A DNA stretch of 64,000 bases, from positions 24,792,501 to 24,856,500 of the forward strand of contig NC_012870.2 in NCBI RefSeq assembly GCF_000003195.3, given 5' to 3'. The position numbers and the translations under genes are program-made. Shown here one piece after another: positions 24,943-39,027 of the stretch. The notes beneath the pieces are model-generated. The model had not been told where the DNA came from. It made no database searches and saw nothing but the letters and a program-made list of their open reading frames with translations. Position 1 is the first letter of the stretch. Every line of letters begins with the position of its first letter. Origin of the DNA: Sorghum bicolor. Its lineage: Eukaryota > Streptophyta > Magnoliopsida > Poales > Poaceae.

Positions 24943-25391
24943 GTCTTGCAGACGACTCTTAAAGTCCCGTTGTACGTGCCCTAAGCCGGCCGGACGTTTA
25001 CCGACGAATCGAAATCAGTGCCATCAATGCGAGACGACCACGACGAGCGCAGTTGGATTCGAGGTCAAGTGTCGAGCCGGTGAATCGCCGTGGTAGCCGA
25101 GAGACCAAATAATAAGTGTTGGCAATGGTTGCTGTTGCCGGCTGCAGGGAACACCTGCAGGCACGGTGGCCCCACTTTAGCTTTTAGCAAGTTATTATAC
25201 AAAACTGTTGGAGAAAGGTAAAATTTAATATTGCTATTTTTTATTAACTTGCTAGATTTGTTAGTTTAGCAAGTAAATTATACTAAATTCTTAGAAATGC
25301 TCTTAGCTTCATAGAAAAGTTACTTGTGAAGTTGTTTTTTCAAAAAAAAAACAAGTTCAATAGGAAAGTTAAGCTGTGCTAAACATTTTTG
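24943..25391. other. intergenic, nothing recognised
   Basis: GC-rich then AT-rich spacer with no supportable gene. The last 200 bases contain ttagcaag/cttgctaa words that look like another decayed MITE. Confidence 0.3.
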
Positions 25392-26012
25392 GCAACTCCA
25401 ACAGTTTGGCAAATGCACTTGGCAAATTGAGATTTTTGGCAAAATCACAAAAAAGCTCCTCCAACAAGTTGAGAAAATCACTTGGCAAAAATCCAAGGTC
25501 GGCAAATTCTCCCCCAACCGGCGCATATATGCGCGCTTCGGTGGACTTGGCAAATCGCGGTTTTCGGCCCGTGGCCTGTTCTCCCGCGCGCGCGAACTGT
25601 GACAGGCATCACGTGCTGACAGCGACGTGTTCACCAGCTGCTGCTTTTTGTTTTGTTCACTGCCAAACAACGACAGCGTGAGGCCAGCAAATCGACAGCA
25701 GCAGCTGACATGCTGATCTCCTCTGATATAAACATGATGGTCGCGCGCGTGGAGAAGATTGGCAGTCCGATCGTCCCGTGGAGAAGTGAAACAGCGCGGC
25801 GACCATGTACGATGGACCGGGCAACGGCGACGAAGTGAAATGGCGCGGCAACGGCCCAAATAATTCATACATGTGGGCCACGAAATTTTAATTTGCCAAC
25901 TCCAAATAGCTCACTGTTGGAGAGGCCTTTTTTTTTCCACTTGACATTTGGGGTTTAGACTTGGCAAAAATAGAGATTTGCCAAATGCAATTTGCCAAAC
26001 TGTTGGAGTTGC
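25392..26012. mobile_element. TIR element with GC-rich interior
   Basis: gcaactccaacagtttggca at 25392 is matched, inverted, by tgccaaactgttggagttgc ending at 26012. The ends stay partly paired for about 50 bp (aaatgcacttggcaaat against aaattgcatttggcaaat). The interior (25500-25860) is much more GC-rich than the arms and has short frames on both strands without a known domain, so a captured host fragment is possible. The target duplication was not resolved. Confidence 0.65.
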
Positions 26013-27524
26013 TCTAACAGGGTTAATCCGCCGATAATATGCCGCCGCAAATCGCCTGGAGACATCCAACCCTCAACAGGTGTATGAAGCCGATTTTGCG
26101 ACGTGTTAATGTTGATAAACAAACTCCCATCTTGTTCGCGTGAGAAGCTGTACGCACACCCCCTACCTGGTGTGCCACTGTCGACGAAAGCTAGTCGGCA
26201 GTCTACCTTGGGGTATACCCACGGTAGTAGTTTATCGGTAGACGGTGCGCAAACTACGAACTCGATGGTGACGCAAGACACGACAAGTTTTTTATCCAGG
26301 TCCGGCCGCCGTGTGGGCGTAATACCTACGTCCTGCGTCTGGTTGTATTGATTTGCATTGAGATAATGTGTGTATGACTTGTCCTCTAGGGGACCCTGCC
26401 TCTCCTTATATATCGTGAAGGGACAGAGTTACAAGTAAACTATCCTATTTGGTACAATATCTTGTAGCCTTGCGATGCACGTCGACCAGCGTCATGCGCC
26501 GCACGTCTTCATCTTGTGAGCCGAGCCACCTCTGATGATGCGGCCCATGAGGGTATAGGGGTTTATACACCCATAATTATTGTCTCGGCAAAACTAATCG
26601 CCCCCCCCCCCTCTAATCGCCCTCGCCCTTCCTTCCTTCGCGAGCACGTGCGCAAAACCGTCGCAGGCTGATAACTCCGCGTGCACCATCCTGAGTTTTC
26701 ACGATCGTGCTCACACAGCTCTAGCCATGATCCTCAATCTTTTGCTCTAACGCACATCAACCCCATCTCATTGTTGTCCTCATCCCCAATGCCCCATCGC
26801 TGCTACCCGCTGCCCTGCATACCTCCATGTCCCGTTCGGCCCCTTTAGCTACCTTCGTGCCTGCTCATGGTATATCCCATCTCTTTGCGCCATCGGGCCA
26901 AGGATGGTGGTGGATCTTGCGCACCGGCCGAGGAAGGAGCGGCGGACCAAGGAGGTGACAGCGGAATGATGATGCGGCGGGATGACTGTGGAATCGAGTT
27001 TACCGCTTTTGTATCACGCGTACACGCCCAAGACGAATTGTAGTCGTCCAGTTCTGCGTCAAGCGACCACCTTCTATATGAGTTGCAGTCAAATCAAAAG
27101 TGAACGGGGTAGCTCGCCGATGTCGTCCAATGAGCATTAGTCACCACGGACATGCGACAATCTCCTTCCACCTGTTTTGAAATTTCTTCTCACTGGTTGC
27201 ACAACTTTATTTTTAGCAGCCTCAATTGTACACCTCGGACTCTAGGTCATCGTTGAACTTTTTCTCCACACCCTTGTGCTCCTCTTCCTTCGCACTGTCA
27301 TCCATGCCCACGAACACATGTTGTTTGCTTGCATTGACGCATAAAGAACACTACACAAACAGCCAGCAAGTAATGACTCATGGACCAATGATTGAAAACT
27401 AAACTTGGTCACAACAAGAGAGGAAATCGATTGGTTGTGTAAATATTATTATATAAGCAAAATACAATGTATATCCAGTTAGTTCACAAGACAACAACCT
27501 ACGGTCCTGTCGCTCCCTTCTTTA
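26013..27524. other. LTR-like remnant (26030-26560) and spacer
   Basis: The stretch near 26180-26440 (text around ctagtcggcagtctacc, cacggtagtag, ttttttatccagg, gtgtgggcgtaatacc) is of the kind found in LTRs of large grass retrotransposons, ending near a short C-tract at 26602. No coding domains are present. 26600-27520 has no supportable gene. Confidence 0.35.
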
Positions 27525-27755
27525 GGCCTTCACCCTAAAAACCAAAAACTTTTCAAATTTATCACATCGAATCTTGCGGCACATACATAGAGCATTAAAT
27601 ATAGACGAAAACAAAAACTAATTGCACAGTTTATCTGTAAATCACGAGATGAATCTTTTGAGCCTAGTTAGTCCATAATTAGATAATATTTGTCAAATAA
27701 AAACAAAAATGCTATAGTACCGAAATCTAAAATATTTTCAGAACTAAACAAGGCC
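27525..27755. mobile_element. MITE of the GGCCTTGTTTAG type
   Basis: 231 bp between ggccttcaccc and gaactaaacaaggcc, with tta on each side (27522-27524, 27756-27758). The left end has lost part of the terminal motif. The core gatgaatcttttgagcctag is intact. Confidence 0.75.
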
Positions 27756-27758
27756 TTA

Positions 27759-29673
27759 GCATAGTCGTTCCTCTTCTGATTTTGGTCACCAACTCCACCT
27801 CTACGTACCTAGGATTATAGTTTGATCTTTCTCTTCAACCTCTAGCGATGGCATCAATACCGGTGTGCTGCTCCTCTCTTGGCTCAACAGACACGCTTTT
27901 AACCGATGCTTTGCACAGTTAGTCCATCCAAGTACATTCGTCTACGGCCCCCACTAGTGGATTTGTCTTCGCCATCGTCATCGAGTTGTTGTCTTCCCTT
28001 TTCAGATGCAGGGCTTCATTGTATTTTAATTTTCTTTGGAGGACATCTTTTGTAATACATCTGTTGTGATAATATAAAAAAACTAGAATCTTCTACAACT
28101 ACAACTAATCTACTCTAATGAACTAAACAAGCATCCACTATACAACCAAACAAAAGATACGAAGTAAAGGTCAAATATGTTGTTTGCAAACCACCCATTG
28201 TAAGAGATGAACGCGAGATTTATCCCAAACTATGTTCTCATTTTGGCGAGTTCCCAAACAATGATTCACATACTAACTTATGTGACAAGATAGACCCATG
28301 ACTTTGGTGATTTAGTAATCAATCAAGTGGGTCACTCCAACTAGACATGAGCATTCCACTACGAGCACAAAGAGTCGACATGAAAGGGTAATAGATGGTG
28401 AAAAATAGAAAGCTAACAAATTTAGGAGGTATAGTAGGAAGCGCCTAGAGCTACGTTTTTTTTGCCTCCACTATCCAAATTAGGGATGAGAGGTCATTTA
28501 GATAGTGTTGCTAAAGATACACTTATAATCCTTAACTTAAGCTATAAATCCACTTGTTGCTATGAACCATCTAGCCTAGCTAAGGCACCATATGCTACTA
28601 GCACGCGGTGAAAGAACATCCAGTGTGCCTCATCCGATTAGCGGTGTTTGATTGAACAAAAGTCGTTTTTATATCTTTTTATCCCCACAACAACTTTTCT
28701 AAATCTTCTACATACTCTAGAGAGACATTTCCGTTATTTATTTTACTGTATTTGGATAACTAATTAAAGAAGTTGTTGGAGAACGTTTTCATCAAAATCT
28801 CTATTTCTTATAATTAAGAAAATATGGAGGATTCTTTCTTAAATTCGCTATCTAAATCATCATTAGAGATTCATTTGTATAAGAATTGTTTTCATAATCT
28901 TTCCACTCTCTAATTTTTTTATATCTTGTGTGCATTTCAGAGAGCTATTCTTGTTTTTTATATTTGGCTAGTGAGAATTTCGTAATACAAGATGACTATA
29001 TTTGGTGTTGGAGCATATATTTTTTATCAAAATCTCTATTTCTAGCAATTATAGAAAGGATAAAAAGTCTTTTTAAGTTGCTCTAAGAGTTTGTTTATAT
29101 CCTTCTTAATCGACATGAATAGAGATTTTGGTGAAAAAATACTACATCCTAACAGAAGCTTAAATAGACCTAAATATTGTTATCCCTTAGTACCCATTTA
29201 AGGCGGTCAAAGATGATTTTAAGTGAGTTTAAAGAAACAAAGAGACTTTTTAGATGCTTTCATTTGGTAAAAAGGTTATGGCTAAAATTACTGCTGATTT
29301 ATTACGAGAAAAAAAAACTTACAAAACCTGGTTTAGTTTCTAAAACTTTTAAAGGTTCTTTGTTACATTAAATATTGCGACATAAATTTGCGAGACAAAT
29401 CTTTTAAATTTAGTTAATCTATGAATAATAATTATTAAATAAAATAAAAATACTATGATATCTCGAACCAAAAAAATTTCATCACGAGGTGTGAATGGGA
29501 AGCTCAAGTGAACATCTCCATTTTTTTCTTCTCATCAGTTGCTATCCCTACGTCCCTACCTCACTCAGTTCCGAAGTCGATCACATCACGCAGCGAGGAA
29601 GAGAGGGGAAAAAAGGGCAGAAAAAACCTTTGAAAATCCCAAACCCTAACAAGGCTATAGGCGAGCGGGATCC
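27759..29673. other. intergenic with a decayed MITE; ends in the MAPKKK leader
   Basis: No gene is supported from 27759 to about 29500. A degraded GGCCTTGTTTAG-family copy lies at about 29330-29480 (core gacaaatcttttaaatttag). 28640-29110 is AT-rich and repeats ccaaatctctatttct-like words. The C/T-rich stretch 29500-29660 is probably the 5' untranslated leader of the next gene. Confidence 0.4.
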
Positions 29674-32600
29674 ATGAAGATCCCGTTCGTGTCCAAGCGA
29701 ACGCACCGGTCGAGCGAGGCCGCGGGCCCGTCGAACCCGCCTCCGGCTGTGCCGCAGCAGCCGCGGTCCCCGGCGAGGTCGGCGTCCTCGTCGCCGCCCG
29801 GAGCGGTGACCGGCGCCGCAGGGGAGGATTTCATTTCGCAGGAGGAGGAGTACCAGATGCAGCTGGCCATGGCGCTGTCGGCGTCGGCCTCGGTGTTGGG
29901 CAGCGGGGGCGCCGGGGACCCTGATGGGGAGCAGATCAGGAAGGCTAAGTTGATGAGCCTCGGAAGCGGAGAATCGGGTGCTGCTGGCGATCGGGGCGGG
30001 ATAGACTCACCGGAGTCGCTCTCACGGCGGTATCGGGTAAGCTCCTAGCCAATTCAGTTGTTTCGCTGTGTATATCTGGTATATTGAATTATATCTTGGA
30101 TTGCATGGTTAGACTAAGAAATGCTACTGGAGCCTAAGGCCATGCACGAAACTGGGCATGCCCATACCATCAGTTAATTTTCAGGTACAATTAAGCTAGA
30201 TTGATACCTTAAAACAGTTTTAGCACTTTAGTCAATTAGTTACCAATAATTGGAGTGGAAGATTTGGTGTAAAATATGCAGATTTTTATACCAGGATGTG
30301 TAGCTGTTTCCACATGACAATAACGCTAAGCATTCAAACAAGCATTCAGTGTTATCAAGTCGTCTGACTAATCGTGATTAGTCGGGTTGATCGGTGCCAT
30401 GGCGATCAGCTATGCACTACGATTATAATTGTGACTAATCATGATTAGTCGGGCTGATCGGTGCCATGGCCACTAGGATCGATTAGACGATTTGATAACA
30501 TTGCAAGCATTTCTCTATCATTGTGTTAGAAGTACTAATGATCGATTGAATGGATGGGAGACTGTCAATGTTCTAGATCTCAGTACCTCAATGTTATGTG
30601 GTTCCTTGCTTGTGCAGTTAAAGCTACACCTATTTTGAAGTATATAAAACATATTGCATCCAATGGAAGCTATGATTTGAGTGTTTTGTTCTGAGCCCAT
30701 ACACAGTTATTCATAGTGCAAACAAACATAGTTATTCATAGTGCAAAATGTGCAAACAAACATGAATAGTCCAACTTCTATTCTCTTCCAGCAAAATGTG
30801 CAAACAAACATGAACAAAAACAAAAGGATCTTGAAGCTTTTAAGATACACAGTTATTCATAGTTATAACTTATAACTATAAGGTACACGAAGTAGAGTAG
30901 TGAATGCTAAAAAGATTGCTTTTCCCAAACAAGTAGAAGTTGGACTTGAAATTAGTGCTACCTGTTAGCATGCCCAATATTGAAGATTTGAAACCAGTCT
31001 TTATTTTTGCTAGATTTTAGGAGTGTTCTCAATGCAAGTCCTGGGATTAAATTGGAAAAAACAAGTGTTCTCACACGATTTCATGTATTCTAATATAAGT
31101 GAAAGTATTAGTAGCACTTCTATGGCATATTAGTTTCCTCCTTGATTCGACCCGATGAATATGACATGCGCCAAAAGTAACGTATGTCAATTACTTCCCA
31201 TGGATGGTTGCTATAAGTAATATCTGCTCCTTTTTTTATAAAAAAAAAATTATGGTTCATGACAATTGCCTTGCATTATAGCTGTTTATACTGGTGCCTT
31301 GCATAGAGAACAAGAAGTCGTGTCGTAGGGTACTCTATTAGATTTAGAAGTTTATAGTGTCATTTGGAAAACAGCTGGTTTTCACACTACTGGTAACTAC
31401 CAAGATTTTCTGGTTCCTGCTTCTTTCTATACCCTGAGGAGCAGTGCACTGAAAACATGTAGACAGTATCCTATAGAGGGAAGCTGACGTAGCAATCATG
31501 TCAGGTTTATATAAGTAGTAGTGTCAGCTTATGGTGTATCTTAATGGTGAACCATGTGGCATAGGGTACTCTATTAGATTTAGAAGTTTATAGTGTCAGC
31601 CTATGGGGTATCTTCATTGTGGCCTATGTATCATCATAGGGTACTCTGGATGCTGTCTTAGCTCGTATTTTGTTTTGTTTTGGCAATTGGCACTGAACCC
31701 TTGATGTATCCTTTTCTTACTCTAATATTTATTCTAACTTATTTAGGATTACAACTTTGTTGATTACAATGAGAAAATTATTGATGGATTCTACGACATA
31801 TTTGGCCTCTCAGCGGAGTTGTCCAGGCAGAAAAATATTCCATCGCTTGCTGAGCTTCAGATGAGCATTGGGGATCTTGGATTTGAAGTGATTGTGATTG
31901 ACCATAAATTTGATAATGCCTTAAGGGAGATGAAGGAAGTAGCACAGTGCTGCATGTTGGGCTGTGTTGACATTTCAGTATCGGTGCGGCGAATAGCTGA
32001 AGTTGTTGCAGAACATATGGGTGGTCCTGTGATAGATGCAAATGAAATGTTCACGAGGTGGTTAGGAAAAAGCATTGAGCAGAGGACATCACACCAAACA
32101 AGTCTGCTGCCAATAGGCCGCATTGACATAGGCTTGTCTCGCCACCGCGCCCTACTTTTCAAGGTTGGCTCCTTAAAGTAAGCATTATGTATTTAAGTAC
32201 CATTCATGTTTCTCATGGAGTATGTGCTACCAACTCTTCATTGACCTGTTCGTCCAGAATTATGATGGATATATATAAAGTAAAGTTATAACAGTTTTAT
32301 GCCAGCATATAAAGAACCAGATTTTACATTAAATTGAATAAATCAACTTAAGTATTAACCTTTATGTAGATACTTTTTCTTTCAGACCTATCAGTAAGTT
32401 GCATTTTAGCAATACTGATGCTGTTGAGTAATGAATCAAGAGACATCTTATTGCACACAGAAACATGAACAAAATAAACATGGGATTACCAAACCTGGGG
32501 AGTAGTGTATAACTGCAGCAGAATAATTAATTAGCACACTTCCATATGGCTTTTGCAATATGTGGTGTCTAGAAGCAAGCTTTCTCTGGTCTTGCTGATG

Positions 32601-35600
32601 CAAACTTTTGTATCCATGCAGATTCTTGCTGACACTGTTGGTATTCCATGCAAATTGGTTAAAGGGAGTCATTACACTGGTGTTGAAGATGATGCTATTA
32701 ACATTATAAAGATGGGCAATGACATGTATATTCCTACTTATTCATCATTTTAATCATTAAGCATCCACACTTTCACTGTGAAAATAATCCACTCGTGCAT
32801 TATGAGTCAGTTGTTGAACAATGTAGCTAGATTATTTGTATCTTTTCCTGCTGATTAGTTTCATCCAATTATCTTTCTCCCACAGGGAATATTTGGTTGA
32901 TGTGATGGCTGCCCCTGGCACTCTTATTCCAGCATATTTCTTTAATTCAAAGGGCACTTCGTTGAAGCCCCATCAAACACTGATTCAGAATCAGAGTAAC
33001 ATGGACAATGAACCAGTTGCGTTACATTCTGAGTGTAAACATAACCAATTGCATATGCCTAGCAATATCAATTGGGTATCAGGCAATCATTCAGGGTATG
33101 AGAAGACAACTGCTTCATCTGCTCAGGATCCTTGGGCTGCGATGTTACCAGTGAGTGCTGGATGTAGTGCTAGCGCACCCTGTGCATTGACAACTCAGCA
33201 GCCATCAGATCAAACATTAAGTGCAGGTGCACTTTCAAAGCAGAAAGAGGACATGGAATTACTTCCTGACCCTCAAGACAACGTGTCCACAAAAATATTT
33301 TCGGGTCTTAATCCTGTGAGGGCTATTGGATCTGGGAAAAGTTCAGTGGCACTAAAGAGACTAGAAAACAGAAACAATGAATTCCAAAGACGTAGAGAGA
33401 ATGTAGCCCCAGTCCCTGCAAGATCACAACAGCCACTTGTGATAAAAAACTGGTCTGCTTTTAATGACATTTCCAACAACAAGCAGTACAACTTTGCTGA
33501 GGGGTTAGTTCCTCACAGAAATACTGTCGACAATGCTCCATCATCATCTCAGGTGGGCTGGTCAGCTGCGCAGCATTATAATTCCAATGCTGTAGAGCAC
33601 AACAATAAGTCATATGTAGCACCAGTTCATAAATATAATAATGGAACGATTGTTACCTCAGATGTGACCACAGCCTCTACCTCCACAGAACGCCTTGATG
33701 GCTCAAACATGGAAGCTGCTTCTGATTATGACATGATTGGTACCCCTTCTGTGAACACGAGTTGTATGTATGGAATTGGTAGTGTTGTAATAAAGGGCCC
33801 TTGTGGTGATGTAGAGAAATGCCCCATGCATTCTAGATACGATAGTCAACTTTCTGTCAATGCAGATGGATTTGGTTTACAAGTGAATGAGAACAAGGAA
33901 AACTATGGCAAGCCTGACCACAAACAGTTATATCCTGATCCAAGGAAGTCTTCTGAAAGATCCATGGGTGCACCAAAGCAGCATTTGGGGTCTGTCTCTC
34001 CATCTCAAGTTGGTTCTAACAGGGTTGGCATAGTGTTGGAGGATGTATCTGAATGCGAAATCCTCTGGGAAGATCTTGTAATTGGTGAAAGAATTGGATT
34101 TGGTACACTAAATTTTCATCTATCCTCTACTGTTTTATCCATTTGAACTTAAATAAATATTTATCCAGCATTATGATAGAAAGCTATACTTTCTCTTTGC
34201 TCAGTATGTCAAATCATAAGTATGTATATTCCATTCTGTTGTGTCATCTGAGCTACTATGTTCCATTGACTTGCATAGTTATGTTCTTGATGTGTAATGA
34301 CTAAATGAATTTTCTCCTTTCAATATGTTTATAGGTTCATACGGAGAAGTGTACCATGCTGATTGGAATGGAACAGTAAGCAGTTTTGCATTTTAACTGA
34401 AACTTACATTAAGATAAGCACACTGCACACACGTCCTATAATTGTTCTATCTTCTGAATGGATTTCATGATTTCTTTTGAGTTGTATTCTGTTTATTTAC
34501 AGGAAGTAGCTGTAAAGAAGTTCTTGGATCAAGAATTCTATGGTGATGCTCTGGATGAGTTCCGTTGTGAAGTAGGTGAAGAATTTGCTTTTGATACCCA
34601 CAAGTTTTTGTTGAATGCTGCTTTTTTATTTCAAATACAGCTCCCTTTGCTGCAATATTTGCTCATTCAAATATTGTCTTTTTTAATAGGTGAGGATTAT
34701 GCGCCGTCTTCGACATCCAAATATTGTGCTCTTTATGGGTGCAGTAACAAGGCCCCCAAATTTGTCCATTGTATCAGAATATCTACCAAGGTACAACTAG
34801 GTTTGCTGTAATGATTAATGAAACTCCTTGACCAAGATATGTGTAGTTCAGTGATTTAGCAAAAAAGGAGACTTGGTAGATGTAACATAGAACTTTTTGA
34901 AGCCGCTTAGCTGGTACTGGTGCAACACTTTATGCATGATTATATAACATGAAAAGATATAGTATTGAAAATAGTAAATTTGTAAATGTTATATTGCTAT
35001 GGTTGACTAGCTTGGCACAAATTTGCCTACTAGTGTACATGATACCATGGTCTACATAGACGTGCTCAGTTTTCCCAACAAAATATTCTGTTAGGCTAAA
35101 GTTAAACTTGTTATCATGTATCTTTTGTGAGACTTAAATCAGTGCTGGATCAAATGGGTCTTCTTTAATATTGTCTTTAATCCAATTGTTCCTTCTTTCA
35201 GGGGAAGCTTACATAAGATCATTCATCGTCCTAATTGTGAAATTGATGAGAAGCGTAGGATTAAGATGGCTCTTGATGTGGTAAGAGTTATTTTTTTTCA
35301 TTGTTTATTTCCATTTATTTGTCCATGCTCCATACTATGGTTCTGTTCTCTCAATAGGCAAGAGGCATGAATTGCCTCCATACAAGTGTACCAACAATTG
35401 TTCACCGGGATCTAAAATCACCAAACTTACTGGTTGACGATAATTGGACTGTTAAGGTATTTAAATTCCCTTTGGGAATTGAAGCCTGAACTCTTGTTGC
35501 TTACTATTTATGGATTAGTGTTGGCTAACAAATTTGATATACATAGGTCTGTGATTTTGGACTTTCTCGTTTAAAGCACAGTACATTTTTGTCATCTAAA

Positions 35601-37466
35601 TCCACTGCTGGAACTGTAAGTGCCTTGATTTTTAGATAGTAGAATAATTCTTTATGTTTAGCTGTGGTAGGAACACCAGGTAAATTTCTTATATAATCTA
35701 GTTTCCCCTTGTACCAGCCAGAGTGGATGGCACCAGAGGTATTGCGGAATGAGCAATCCAATGAGAAGTAAGTGATTTTCTAGTATCATTTTCAAATGCT
35801 CTTATTTGTTAGCTTAGGGTGAGACAAAGTTTCAGTGTTTCAACTAAATGCCTTAAGGTAAAACCTGAAGCAGGTTTTGTTCTACAGGTAACGAAATCAC
35901 TAACTTGAATTTTATGGATAAGCGACTATTGCTGGACGGAGATTAATTAACTCATAACTCCGCTTAGTGGAATGTGGAATCAATGGCTTTATAAACTTGA
36001 TATAGTACAATGGAGCCATTGGCTGTTCATTTTGGCTCTGTTTGGCTGACATCCACAACAAGCCACATCTAAGCTGCGGCAAATTGTGGCACTCAAAATA
36101 TGCGGCAAACATTTGGTGAGTTTTGGCCACGCAGAACACTGAAGGGACGCCGAGCCAGCCAAACTTTGCCAGAGCTTAGTTAGCAACCAAACCTGAGGCT
36201 AAGCATGCCACAACTTAGGCGTGTATGTCTTCTCACTCCCTCCATTCCAAATTGTAGGTCACCTTTGGCTTTGTCCTATGTCAAACTTACTAACTTTGAC
36301 CACTTTTTAAGAAAAAGGTATCAACACCTAATTTGATGGATTGAGAACTTAATGAAACTAATTTGATGTTGTAGATTTTGCGTGTTTTTCTACAAATTTG
36401 GTCAAGTTGAAGCTTGACATAGGACAAAGTCAAAGCGAAGTATAATTTGGATCTGAGGGAGTACCTCCTAATTCATTCATGGACTGTCCTGGAAAATATT
36501 GTTTTAGGCTTGTAGCTTCAGTCTTCACATGGAATTCTACAGCTCTGCAGTTTAATTCTTGCTTTTTGTTTGACAAATGTTGAATTGGATACCTGTGTTC
36601 ACAGCTTTCTGTAGTACAATGTAATATGTAGTTTTCATGGTTAGGCCTTATGAGAGGGATTCCTAAGAGTGATGGCTGATGATATATTTCTAATATCTAA
36701 GTTAGTCACATTTTTCATTGATGTCTTAGTTCATCCGTGGTTACTTAATTATTTTTACATAACCAGTATCTTACACTAAAGGGTGCACGTAACGCTTGTG
36801 ATGCCTTGGAATGATCTGATTGGTCATTGTCGCCACATGGAGCACGTAATCATTAGACTAAACATCAGTTGTGAATTATCTTGTAGGGATCAGAACTTCC
36901 ATACAACATGACTGAACACTGTTATTTTCTTTCTGAAGAATTGGACTCCTGTTCCCAGTCTTTGCCTTTTCTTTCTGTTGGCACATTAAAGTAAAACATT
37001 TGCAGTAATACACATTCATCTCCTGAGTTTTGCAGGTGTGATGTTTATAGCTTTGGTGTCATCCTGTGGGAACTTGCTACGCTAAGAACACCCTGGCAGG
37101 GAATGAACCCCATGCAAGTTGTGGGTGCAGTTGGCTTCCAGGGTCGACGGCTTGATATTCCCAAAGAAGTTGATCCTTTGGTGGCAAAGATCATTTGGGA
37201 CTGCTGGCAGAAGTGAGTTTCAGATGTATACGTTTATTTTAATTCGTACAGGCCGAACATGATTACTTCTAGTATCATTTGGTTGAACATATGATGTTTT
37301 TGTTGTGCATGAACTAATACATGCTCTGCTTCTATTGTGATTCACAATTTCCAGGGATCCAAATTTGCGCCCTTCTTTTGGCCAGTTAACAAGCTACCTC
37401 AAGCCATTGCAAAGGCTAGTAGTTCCTTCTCATCAGGAGATGCCGAGCCCGCCTGCCCCACAATAA
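29674..37466 (+). CDS. Raf-like MAPKKK with EDR1 domain
   Basis: Thirteen exons give 965 residues with consistent phases: 29674-30036, 31747-32163, 32622-32725, 32886-34102, 34335-34375, 34503-34571, 34690-34790, 35202-35280, 35358-35456, 35547-35615, 35718-35767, 37036-37212, 37355-37466 (TAA). Residues about 75-95 hold an [13 protein letters not shown] motif. Residues 122-330 form the EDR1 regulatory domain ([19 protein letters not shown]). A Ser/Asn-rich linker follows. The kinase domain is about 693-950: glycine loop [10 protein letters not shown], Lys719 in [12 protein letters not shown] with Asp815, DFG at 833-835, APE at 858-860. All catalytic residues are kept. Family knowledge: EDR1/CTR1-type kinases act at the top of MAPK cascades in defence, senescence, ethylene and stress signalling. 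It converges with the gene at 39028-41992. The exact paralogue is not assigned. Confidence 0.93.
36236..36461. mobile_element. Stowaway-like MITE in intron 11 of the MAPKKK gene
   Basis: About 226 bp beginning ctccctccattccaaatt and ending in ggatctgagggag, the well-known Stowaway-type termini. The following bases are ta, as expected of a TA target, although the left flank reads ca. It lies within the 1268-base intron 35768-37035. Confidence 0.65.
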
Positions 37467-39027
37467 ATATGGGTGAATTACACCCCTTGAGGTTATCATA
37501 CAGTGAATGAGAACAAAGGAATATAGTTTTGTCACCATATACTAGGGTTCACTAGTCTGCAAAGGCATGACTTGATTGAGAACCCCAAGTATGTACAGTA
37601 GTATAGGCCCATCAGATAATAGCCAAAGAAGAGAAAAATGGTCTGTGTGGATGAGGGTGTTTCACTGGAAGGTTTCTGGATCTGGTTCAAATTCGAATGA
37701 GATACAAAACCTTCCAATGAAAGACCCCCAATCCAAACATGCACTAAGTCGGCAATTGTATGTCACTTCAATGCTTATATCCCTATCTTTCTTTTCTTTT
37801 TTGCCCCACTGAATGCAAGCATGCTAGAAGGCAGCATGCTCATTCTGTTTGGATTATGGCATTAGAAAAAGCAAATGTACAACTCAGCTTTAGTCAATCA
37901 AATTTCACTTAAAGCTGGCAGTCTGGATTCTTAACATTGTGCATCGCCTGATTGATTATTATGTGTTATGTCTAGCAGTCTACTTATGTTATAATGCTGT
38001 ATAATACGGAGACATTGATTGGCTTCCGCCTGTTAACATGTTCATTTCATTGGTAGGTATAGGGTATCTTTTGCAACTCATGTAAAGGCAAAATCCATGC
38101 GGTTTGATATGTTTACCGGCAAAACTGCCCATGCTTTATTATGGGTTGTACAAGTCCGATATGAATCCACTTACTGGTTTAACCTTTGTTGTATATTATA
38201 CAATCGTCCTGTAGCGGATTACCTAAAGCCTCGTTCGGTTATGTCAGATTCCAGCAGGAATTGATCATCAATTCATCATCAAGGACTATATATAAAATAG
38301 AATAACATTTCAGCTAGGAATTAATCCTGTGAACTGTTCTCTGGCAAACGAACATGCCTTTAATAATTGCAGTTACCAAAAGAACTGATCAATCCTCGCA
38401 CCGTGGCTGTAATATGCAAAACTCACAGCCCAGACACGACGCAATTTATCAGGGGTATATGAGTACATCTCTACTATCCTCAGGTCGGTTTCCAGACATC
38501 AATGTTTCATATGTTTATTCAAAACAAATTTACCTAATCGCATAACCTTGAGTAACAAGAAAACACGATGCAATCTGGACATTTGATCGAGTATCTGGCG
38601 GGCGTACAACGGCTACTGCCTATTGGCAGGCGAGCACAGCAGAGAAAGCAACAGTAACTTAGAGCTTGCAGTGCACTCCATTTTCAGAGTTAGCGGACTG
38701 AAGAAGAGAGATTGATGGTGTTAGGAAGGAGCACTCCTACCATGTCCCTGAGGTAGCCTATGATAAGAATTGAAACTGAACTGCCATCTGCTCCGGTTCC
38801 AGTAGCCTATGTGGATCACGAACTGCAACAACCACAGCCCCCAGCATTTTTTTGACAACACGACTGACACAGCATTGTCCAGCCTACAAATTTTGAACAG
38901 GCACAGCAGATTAACTCCCGCACGAATGAGAGAGCGTCCCAGCAACTGTGGGGCATGAGGCTCAAATAGAACGCTAACGTCTACGGTATTCCACAGCACT
39001 TCGACCGAACATTCACAATACAGCAAA
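37467..39027. other. 3' flanks of two convergent genes, one MITE-like patch
   Basis: Downstream of the MAPKKK stop is untranslated-like DNA. A small TIR-like patch spans about 38228-38358 (gcctcgttcggtt at the left, aacgaacatgcc at the right). 38560-39027 is probably the 3' untranslated region of the minus-strand gene. No further gene is seen. Confidence 0.4.
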
